Shown here: positions 1 to 5,166 of the stretch, piece after piece | Layout of the letters: each line of letters starts with the position of its first letter | Numbering within the stretch: position 1 is the stretch's first letter | Source: Bacteroidales bacterium | Lineage (GTDB): Bacteria; Bacteroidota; Bacteroidia; Bacteroidales; UBA7960 | Assembly (NCBI GenBank): GCA_007131895.1 | Contig: SLPR01000163.1 | Span: 1-14,282 of the forward strand | DNA: 14,282 bases | Reading direction: 5' to 3' | Program-made: the position numbers and the translations under genes | Notes under the pieces: generated by a model | What the model was told of the DNA's origin: nothing | The model's database searches: none | Seen by the model: the letters and a program-made list of their open reading frames with translations, nothing else

Positions 1-1342
1 AAAGGTTGGCCAGTATTTCGTTGAGTTCCTTAAGTTTCAATTCATCCTTTTCTCTCTTGATGGCTTCTTTTTCAATTTCCAGCTGTCGAATTCTTCTTTC
101 CGCTTCATCAAGCTCCTCCGGCACCGAATTCATCTCCAGTCTCATCTTGGATGCAGCTTCATCGATCAGGTCAATGGCTTTGTCCGGAAGAAAGCGATCT
201 GATATATATCGTTGCGAGAGGTCAACAGCAGCCACGATAGCTTCATCTTTGATTCTTACCTGGTGATGGGTTTCATAGCGTTCTTTCAAACCTCTGAGGA
301 TAGAGATTGCATCAGTGCGGTCCGGTTCATCCACCGATACTGTCTGAAAACGTCTTTCCAGGGCTTTGTCTTTTTCGAAATAGCGTTGATACTCTTTGAG
401 GGTGGTTGCCCCTATGGCACGCAGCTCTCCGCGGGCCAGTGCCGGTTTCAGAATATTGGCGGCATCCATGGCCCCCTCACCGCTACCTCCGGCACCTACA
501 AGGGTATGTATCTCATCAATAAATAAAACAACTTCACCATCTGAGGAAACTACTTCTTTGATTACAGCTTTAAGCCGTTCTTCAAATTCTCCCTTGTATT
601 TGGCTCCGGCAATAAGGGAACCCATATCAAGACTGAAAATTTTTTTGGATTTAAGGTTCTCGGGTACATCGCCATTGATAATGCGATGGGCAAGTCCCTC
701 GGCAATGGCTGTTTTCCCCACGCCGGGTTCACCAATCAGGATGGGATTGTTTTTGGTGCGGCGCGAAAGAATCTGAAGTATACGCCGAATCTCCTCATCA
801 CGACCTATCACAGGATCGAGTTTTCCCGAAATGGCATCTTTGTTCAAATCTCTTGCATACTTGCCAAGGGCATTATAGGTTTCTTCTGCCGACTGGCTGG
901 TTACTTTTGAACCTTTTCGCAGCTCTGTGATGGCGAGTTTAAGATCCTTCTCGTTAAGGCCACTGTCTTTCATCAGGGTAGAAGTATTGTCTTTCCCTTT
1001 AAGCAATGCAAGCAGCAGGTGCTCTATGCTGATAAATTCATCACCCAGGTCTTTTGACTGGCGCAGCGCATTTTGCAGGGTTTGGTTGGTTTCCTGCGAA
1101 AGGTAAACGTTTCCTCCTGTAACTTTGGGATAGGATTCCAGAACCCTGTCGATAACCTGGATGAGGGTTTGTAAGTTTACATTGCATTTTTTCAGAAGAA
1201 ATGGGCTTACACTATCATCGGCTGTAAGAATACCTTTGAGTAAATGGCTGTTTTCCACTGCCTGGTGCTGAAAGCCCATGGCTATTTCCTGTGCCTTCTG
1301 AAGGGCCTCCTGCGATTTTAATGTGAAATTGTCTGTGTTCAT
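1..1342 (-). CDS. clpB: ATP-dependent disaggregase ClpB (N-terminal half; gene runs off the left edge)
   Basis: Hsp100 AAA+ chaperone that, with DnaK, pulls polypeptides out of aggregates in the cytosol. Only the first 447 codons lie in the window; the frame is still open at base 1, so the cut comes from the window edge and not from a mutation. The reading starts at ATG 1342-1340 (MNTDNFTLKSQEA). Seen in order: a Clp N-domain (about residues 1-145); the first nucleotide-binding domain with Walker A GEPGVGKT near residue 205, Walker B LFIDE (residues 273-277) and arginine fingers in LERRF (R330/R331); the conserved LPDKAIDLIDEAAS; and the charged start of the coiled-coil middle domain (about 410 on). 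The numbering matches E. coli ClpB to within a couple of residues, and the middle domain separates it from ClpA. It is divergent from the symporter gene. No heat-shock-type promoter was recognised upstream. Confidence 0.97.
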   Translation of the reverse strand, partial: MNTDNFTLKSQEALQKAQEIAMGFQHQAVENSHLLKGILTADDSVSPFLLKKCNVNLQTLIQVIDRVLESYPKVTGGNVYLSQETNQTLQNALRQSKDLGDEFISIEHLLLALLKGKDNTSTLMKDSGLNEKDLKLAITELRKGSKVTSQSAEETYNALGKYARDLNKDAISGKLDPVIGRDEEIRRILQILSRRTKNNPILIGEPGVGKTAIAEGLAHRIINGDVPENLKSKKIFSLDMGSLIAGAKYKGEFEERLKAVIKEVVSSDGEVVLFIDEIHTLVGAGGSGEGAMDAANILKPALARGELRAIGATTLKEYQRYFEKDKALERRFQTVSVDEPDRTDAISILRGLKERYETHHQVRIKDEAIVAAVDLSQRYISDRFLPDKAIDLIDEAASKMRLEMNSVPEELDEAERRIRQLEIEKEAIKREKDELKLKELNEILANL

Positions 1343-1688
1343 ATATTTTGATGTTTGGTTTTCTTTCTGCTTTGATTTAAAATGGTTTCTTTGTTAAGAG
1401 TGTATTTTTTATATCAAAGAATAAACCATTGACAAGCAGAGAAAGTTTCAGGTCAAAATGGCATTGCTGTTGGGTCTGAGCTGTCAGGATTGCAGTGTTT
1501 TGATAAAAGAAAAAAATTATTGGTCCGTCAAAGAGATACTTTTTGTATTATTGCCGATTGTTATTCTGGAATATTGATAAAGAGGATAAATTTTCATTAT
1601 TGGACAAAGCAGCCTGAAATATAAGATGATTTTGCTCATTCCGGGAGACCTTGTTTTGTTTGAAGATATGTATATGAATTAACTTAAG
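1343..1688. other. Intergenic region between divergent clpB and symporter genes
   Basis: This 346-base AT-rich stretch must hold the promoters of two divergent genes. I found no perfect TAnnTTTG on either strand. The nearest are TATTCTTTG on the minus strand (1423-1415) and TACTTTTTG on the plus strand (1537-1545). Each has one extra base and no -33 TTG at the usual distance, so I do not call them. No small ORF, RNA gene, repeat or terminator was seen. Confidence 0.5.
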
Positions 1689-2912
1689 ATGCGTATGTTG
1701 AATAAAATACAATTACACTGGCAGATATTTATCGCCCTGTTACTGGCAATAGCATTTGGAATCCTGTTTCCCAATCAAGTGGATTATGTTACCTGGATGG
1801 GAGATTTGTTTCTCAGGGCATTGCGAATGATTATTATCCCACTCATATTTGCTTCAATTGTGTCGGGGGTAACAGGTATAGGAAGTAGTGAAAACCTGGG
1901 ACGCATGAGTTTAAAAACCATCTCCTATTATTTGCTTACAAGCTTATTTGCTATCGTAACCGGGCTTGTACTGGTAAATCTGATAAAGCCTGGGGTAGGG
2001 GCAGACCTGGGTTTGAGCATGGTAGTGATGGAGCTGGATGTAACAGCGGATAGCTTTGGTCAGACCCTGATAAAAATCATTCCTACCAATATTATTGATG
2101 CCATGGCCAGGGGCGATTTGCCAGCCATTATTTTCTTTGCTATTTTCTTTGGCTTTTTTACCACAAAGGTAAATGCAAGATATAGTGCCCCTATTATTGA
2201 TTTTTTCAACGCGGTATTTGAGGTGATGATGAGCATTACCATGTTTGTAATAAAGTTTACCCCTCTGGGTGTTTTCGCCATAGTAGCGGGTTTGATAGCC
2301 GAACAATCCGGGAATTTGCTAATGGTGTTTGGAAGTTTGGGCATTTACATGTTAACTGTAACAGGAGCTTTGGCTATTCATGCCTTTATCACCCTGCCTC
2401 TTTTGCTCAGGTTTTTGGGGCGCGCCAACCCTGTAAAGCATGCGCGGGGAATGTCGGTGCCTTTACTGACCGCATTTTCCACTTCCAGCAGCAGTGCCAC
2501 CCTGCCCTTAACCATGGAGGCAGTTGAGTTTAAAAGTGGGGTGTCAAACAAAACCACCAGTTTTGTTTTACCCCTCGGGGCTACCATCAATATGGACGGG
2601 ACAGCATTGTATCAGTGTGTCGCAGTTTTGTTTATTGCGCAGGCTTATGGCATTGAGATGGGCATACTTCAACAATTAATTATTGTTATAACAGCTTTGC
2701 TGGCATCTATTGGAGCGGCCGGAATTCCCATGGCCGGGCTGGTGATCATGACCATCATACTCACAGCAGTGGGGCTTCCGCTGGAAGGAATTGGTCTGAT
2801 CCTGGCAGTGGACCGTATCCTTGATATGTTCAGGACTGCCGTAAATGTATGGAGCGACAGCTGCGGTGCGGTAATTATTGCAAAGAGTGAAGGGGAAATT
2901 ACCAATGTGTGA
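1689..2912 (+). CDS. Dicarboxylate/amino acid:cation symporter (DAACS/SLC1 family), probably glutamate/aspartate
   Basis: Secondary transporter of the GltPh/EAAT fold in the inner membrane, importing acidic amino acids or dicarboxylates with Na+ or H+. It has 407 residues, the usual bacterial length. Signatures seen: HP1 serine-rich loop STSSSSATLP (264-273), TM7 NMDGT (301-305), HP2 SIGAAGIPMAG, and TM8 DRILDMFRTAVN (375-386) with D379, R382, T383 and N386. These align with GltPh D394, R397, T398 and N401. The TM8 arginine R382 favours an acidic side chain on the substrate. D390 aligns with the Na+-ligand D405. The HP1 serines and the HP2 sequence are closer to animal EAATs than to GltPh. 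Start: ATG 1689, with an in-frame ATG two codons later and no strong Shine-Dalgarno. It is a single gene ending at a strong terminator. The exact substrate is inferred. Confidence 0.93.
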   Translation: MRMLNKIQLHWQIFIALLLAIAFGILFPNQVDYVTWMGDLFLRALRMIIIPLIFASIVSGVTGIGSSENLGRMSLKTISYYLLTSLFAIVTGLVLVNLIKPGVGADLGLSMVVMELDVTADSFGQTLIKIIPTNIIDAMARGDLPAIIFFAIFFGFFTTKVNARYSAPIIDFFNAVFEVMMSITMFVIKFTPLGVFAIVAGLIAEQSGNLLMVFGSLGIYMLTVTGALAIHAFITLPLLLRFLGRANPVKHARGMSVPLLTAFSTSSSSATLPLTMEAVEFKSGVSNKTTSFVLPLGATINMDGTALYQCVAVLFIAQAYGIEMGILQQLIIVITALLASIGAAGIPMAGLVIMTIILTAVGLPLEGIGLILAVDRILDMFRTAVNVWSDSCGAVIIAKSEGEITNV

Positions 2913-2940
2913 GTGAAGATTTTACTGCAGTAAAGGGCAT

Positions 2941-2979
2941 AAAAAAACCGTCTCAAAATTGTTTGAGACGGTTTTTTTT
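2941..2979. terminator. Bidirectional intrinsic terminator between convergent symporter and lipoprotein genes
   Basis: A perfect 10-bp stem, CCGTCTCAAA (2948-2957) with TTTGAGACGG (2962-2971), closes a 4-base loop (ATTG). It is flanked by A7 on the left and T8 on the right, which extend the stem and give a U-tract on either strand. It sits 28 bases after the symporter stop and 21 bases beyond the stop of the leftward lipoprotein gene, so it can serve both. Confidence 0.93.
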
Positions 2980-3000
2980 GAGTTGTACTAAAACAAGGTT

Positions 3001-3636
3001 TTAGTTGGCAACTTTGGTATAAGTCGCATTGCTGTAAGTAGTTACAATTTCTCCACCTACAAGTTCCTTGATGATAATATCAAAACTAACCAAAGCTCTG
3101 TTTTCACCGTTATAGGTGCCTGTAGCAGAAATACTTTCACCTGCTAACCAGCTGGAGGGCTTGTATTCGGCAACAGTAATAATATTTCCGTTAATAGTTG
3201 CATTTGCCGTAGTTGAGAAACCGGCAAACCCCTGGATAAGAAGCTTGTTGTATTCATCAACATGCTGCAAAACAGTTACTTCATAGGTTATGGGAGTAGT
3301 ATCGCCGTCTTCCAGGTCAGAAACGTCATAAGTTCCGGCGAGTAGTTTGCTTGAAATGTAAACATTTCTGTCGGCTGTTTGATCAGCGGCAGTATAGGTA
3401 AATACATAATGATTTACCTCGTAAATATTCCAATCGGGCATTGCTTGCCATGATACTTCAGAAATGTCAATGCCATCTACGGTTACACCGGCCATAGGGT
3501 TAAACTCTGCACCCAGATCAAGCGTTGCATCGGCTGGAACGCTCAGGATTACGTCCTCATCTTCGCTACAGGCAGTAAAAAGGAATGCTCCCAATGTTAG
3601 GGCTGCTGCAAATTTCATCAGATTTTTCATATTCAT
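3001..3636 (-). CDS. Putative surface-exposed lipoprotein of unknown function
   Basis: The protein has 211 residues and a clear lipoprotein signal peptide: MNMKNLMK, a hydrophobic stretch AAALTLGAFLF, then lipobox FTAC with Cys23 as the lipidated residue. Directly after it comes S-E-D-E-D, which fits the Bacteroidota lipoprotein export signal (Ser followed by acidic residues), so the mature protein probably faces outside. The rest looks all-beta: first a short immunoglobulin-like/DUF5011-type stretch (about residues 30-100: DATLDLGAEF, then GVTVDG), then a beta-rich C-terminal half containing GFAGFSTTANATING. This layout is common among small Bacteroidota lipoproteins of unknown role; I recognise no enzyme motif. 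The start could be M1 or M3. Its -7 element lies at 3684-3691. Single gene with a strong terminator. Confidence 0.85.
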   Translation of the reverse strand: MNMKNLMKFAAALTLGAFLFTACSEDEDVILSVPADATLDLGAEFNPMAGVTVDGIDISEVSWQAMPDWNIYEVNHYVFTYTAADQTADRNVYISSKLLAGTYDVSDLEDGDTTPITYEVTVLQHVDEYNKLLIQGFAGFSTTANATINGNIITVAEYKPSSWLAGESISATGTYNGENRALVSFDIIIKELVGGEIVTTYSNATYTKVAN

Positions 3637-3683
3637 TCGTTTTTGTTAATAAAAAAATATTGGTTGTTGTTTTTAATGGATTG

Positions 3684-3691
3684 CAAAAGTA
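3684..3691 (-). promoter_or_regulatory. -7 promoter element of the leftward lipoprotein gene
   Basis: Reads TACTTTTG on the minus strand, a perfect match to the Bacteroidota -7 consensus TAnnTTTG. It lies 48 bases before the ATG. The -33 position, about 19 bases further upstream, falls in an A-rich tract without the usual TTTG, so the promoter is either weak at -33 or activator-assisted. Confidence 0.6.
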
Positions 3692-3732
3692 AGCATTTTT
3701 TTCATTAGTTTTTTTTCCATCTGAAAATATCA

Positions 3733-3740
3733 TATCTTTG
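3733..3740 (+). promoter_or_regulatory. -7 promoter element of the small repeat lipoprotein gene
   Basis: TATCTTTG is a perfect match to TAnnTTTG. A T-run (3709-3718) sits at the expected -33 position but lacks the G. Transcription would start near 3747, 33 bases before the ATG at 3780. This also rules out the upstream in-frame ATG at 3738, which lies inside this element. The two divergent -7 boxes are 41 bases apart and share the same A/T tract. Confidence 0.65.
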
Positions 3741-3779
3741 CCTACCGATAAGTTTACTAACTATAAAAACAAACCAACT

Positions 3780-4142
3780 ATGAAAAAGATTTTCGGAATT
3801 TTATTACTGGTTATACCATTTTTCTTTGCTTCCTGTGGTGGTGGCTCGCAACCTGCCGGACAAGACGAGGACGCCGAGACTGTAATTCAACAAGATGAAC
3901 TTGCAGTGCCTGCACCCACAACTCCACCAGTAACTCCTGCACCTTTGACTACTGAACAACAAGCTGTTGTAGATTCCCTATTAAAGGATGCTGAAGTAGC
4001 AGGCAGACGCGAAGACGGTAGAAGAGAACGCGGTGATCAGGCAACGGAAGAAGAAAGAAGAGAAGATGGACGCAGACAACGTGGTGACCAGGCAGAAGAA
4101 GAAGAAAGAAGAGAAGATGGCCGCCGTCAGCGTGGAGACTAG
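3780..4142 (+). CDS. Small lipoprotein with a 17-residue Arg/Glu/Asp-rich tandem repeat
   Basis: The start is ATG 3780, because MKKIFGILLLVIPFFFASC from there is a textbook lipoprotein signal with Cys19; the longer frame from 3738 would start within the promoter. The product is 120 residues. After the Cys comes GGGSQPAG without acidic residues at +2 to +5, so it carries no obvious surface-export signal. A Pro/Thr-rich spacer (about 42-60) and a short helix follow. The C-terminus holds 2.6 copies of a 17-residue unit, RREDGRRxRGDQAxEEE (76-92, 93-109, 110-120). The unit is strongly zwitterionic and probably helical or disordered. Function unknown. Binding to nucleic acid, envelope polymers or acidic partners is possible but not shown. 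Single gene, closed by the terminator at 4166-4198. Confidence 0.8.
   Translation: MKKIFGILLLVIPFFFASCGGGSQPAGQDEDAETVIQQDELAVPAPTTPPVTPAPLTTEQQAVVDSLLKDAEVAGRREDGRRERGDQATEEERREDGRRQRGDQAEEEERREDGRRQRGD
4005..4139 (+). repeat. 51-bp in-frame tandem repeat (2.6 copies)
   Basis: Copies lie at 4005-4055, 4056-4106 and 4107-4139 (the last cut short by the stop codon). Copies 2 and 3 encode the same 11 residues over their shared 33 bases yet differ at five bases, all synonymous. Copies 1 and 2 differ by two amino acids and six synonymous codon changes. The array is therefore old and kept at the protein level; it is not a fresh slippage product. Confidence 0.9.
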
Positions 4143-4165
4143 TGCAAGAAGTTTTTAAAAGACAT

Positions 4166-4198
4166 AAAAAAGGTTGGCTTTCGGGCCAGCCTTTTTTT
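4166..4198. terminator. Bidirectional intrinsic terminator overlapping the receiver gene's stop codon
   Basis: GGTTGGC (4172-4178) pairs with GCCAGCC (4185-4191), with one G-T pair, around a 6-base loop (TTTCGG). A6 lies on the left and T7 on the right. It follows the small lipoprotein stop by 23 bases. Its right T-tract runs into the stop codon of the leftward receiver gene (4199-4197), so it terminates both convergent transcripts. Confidence 0.88.
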
Positions 4199-4562
4199 AT
4201 TTATACAAGTTGGTTAAAACGTTTTTTAGCTTTTCCTCTGTTATGGGTTTGATAAAAAAAAAAAAAAAACCCTTGTCAGCATAATTATCAAAAAAATCTC
4301 CCGGATTGTGCGCTGTAATGGCAATGATAGGGATTTCTTTCTTTTCCCCCCTGAAGTTTGTCCTGATGAACCGGGTAGTTTCCAATCCATTCCTCACAGG
4401 CATTTCAATATCCATTAATATCAAATCATAAGAAGCCTTGTTGAGTTTTTCAATGGCCTCCTCTCCATTTACTGCCTCGTCATAGGTATATCCCAGGCTG
4501 CTGATAACTATACCTGCCTGAAGTCGGTTGGTATATAAATCGTCTGTAACAAGTATATGCAT
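4197..4562 (-). CDS. Stand-alone response-regulator receiver domain protein with an internal T16 tract
   Basis: A single CheY-like receiver domain of 121 residues with no output domain. Acidic pocket D7/D8, phosphoacceptor D51 (LILMDIEMP), switch T83 (IAITAH) and K105 (IKP) are all present, so it should accept phosphate. The DIEMPxxNGLETTxxIR pattern resembles receivers of hybrid histidine kinases more than motility CheYs. Oddity: residues 99-103 are five consecutive Phe, encoded by a run of 16 T on the coding strand (4269-4254). They replace the usual Asp/Gly/polar residues of the loop before the conserved Lys-Pro. A slip of one or two bases would destroy K105 and the last helix. It points away from the chemotaxis cluster, and its partner kinase is not in the window. 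It could be a degenerate or phase-variable regulator, or the tract length could be a sequencing error. Confidence 0.85.
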   Translation of the reverse strand: MHILVTDDLYTNRLQAGIVISSLGYTYDEAVNGEEAIEKLNKASYDLILMDIEMPVRNGLETTRFIRTNFRGEKKEIPIIAITAHNPGDFFDNYADKGFFFFFIKPITEEKLKNVLTNLYK

Positions 4563-4900
4563 TTATTATGTTTCTTTTTTTAATCAGCAACCAGTTTAGG
4601 TGTTGCATGATGCTGATATAATATAGCCCCTTTGTTTGCAGGATAGAACGGAAGAAGTTACCGCAGGAAAAACAGATAACAACGGGTCATTTGTTTTCTT
4701 TCTTGCACAGAACAACAAAATTACGATTATTTATACTTCCTTTCACGGACTGCAAAAAAATCAGCGATACCCTTAAATGTACGCATAAAATTTGCCGTAA
4801 TTCTACTGTTTTATTCATACTCCACACTGTTTAATTTTACCCATCGAATGCATGATTGTTTTATTAAGAATAAAAGGTTTCAGTTTTAAATTTAACAACA
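4563..4900. other. Intergenic region between the divergent receiver gene and the chemosensory cluster
   Basis: In this 338-base stretch the only perfect promoter-like element is TAATTTTG on the minus strand (4723-4716), which would give the receiver gene a leader of about 145 bases. A TTTG at 4756-4753 is too far upstream (29 bases) for a normal -33. On the plus strand I see no perfect -7 box before the ORF at 4901. No ORF, RNA gene or terminator was recognised. Confidence 0.45.
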
Positions 4901-5083
4901 ATGGAAACAAAAGAGAATTCTTATCAAATGTGGGTTAAGCAAATTTATCCCCGGATTTTCAGACTCCAATTGGTTAAAAGGGATCAATGGAGAGAAAATG
5001 TGGTTTTTGAAACCATTTCTTCCACCATTCCTTCGACGCTTGAACTGATATTTTATTATAACCAGGCAGAGTCACCGGTATAA
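4901..5083 (+). CDS. Small hypothetical protein (60 residues)
   Basis: I do not recognise this family. The product starts METKENSYQMWVKQIYPRI and has no signal peptide, membrane segment or known motif. It is mixed basic and aromatic (two Trp, several Lys/Arg), with a possible helix followed by a Leu/Ile-rich end. In favour: an ATG preceded by an A-rich leader typical of the phylum, the same strand as the che genes, and no competing frame. Against: short length, and a candidate promoter downstream of it that would serve the next gene without it. It may be a small cytosolic protein cotranscribed with the chemosensory genes. Confidence 0.45.
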   Translation: METKENSYQMWVKQIYPRIFRLQLVKRDQWRENVVFETISSTIPSTLELIFYYNQAESPV

Positions 5084-5098
5084 CAAGCTGCTGGTAAA

Positions 5099-5130
5099 TT
5101 GTTGTGCCATAGGTACATATTATAGTATTG
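5099..5130 (+). promoter_or_regulatory. Candidate promoter of the 615-residue protein gene
   Basis: TAGTATTG (5123-5130) matches TAnnTTTG at all but one position. TTG occurs twice upstream (5099-5101 and 5102-5104), giving spacers of 21 and 18 bases, close to the Bacteroidota -33/-7 spacing. Transcription would begin near 5137, about 30 bases before the ATG. Candidate only. Confidence 0.35.
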
Positions 5131-5166
5131 AAGAATCGCAATTACGGGTAGATAAAAACAGAGCCT

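Noticed and set aside
6..910. Several open frames on the plus strand opposite clpB
   Set aside because: They are antisense to a clearly conserved ClpB coding sequence, overlap each other in different frames and resemble no protein family.
1415..1545. Near-consensus -7 boxes in the clpB/symporter intergenic region
   Set aside because: Both have nine instead of eight bases in the box and no TTG at the right spacing, so they were not called as promoters.
3738..3779. Longer start for the small repeat lipoprotein (14 extra codons)
   Set aside because: The upstream ATG lies inside a perfect -7 promoter element, and the extra residues would bury the lipoprotein signal peptide that begins at ATG 3780.
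4029..4139. Three RGD tripeptides in the repeat lipoprotein as an integrin-binding signal
   Set aside because: RGD recurs only because it is part of the 17-residue repeat, which is Arg/Gly/Asp-rich by composition. There is no host context and no surface-export signal.
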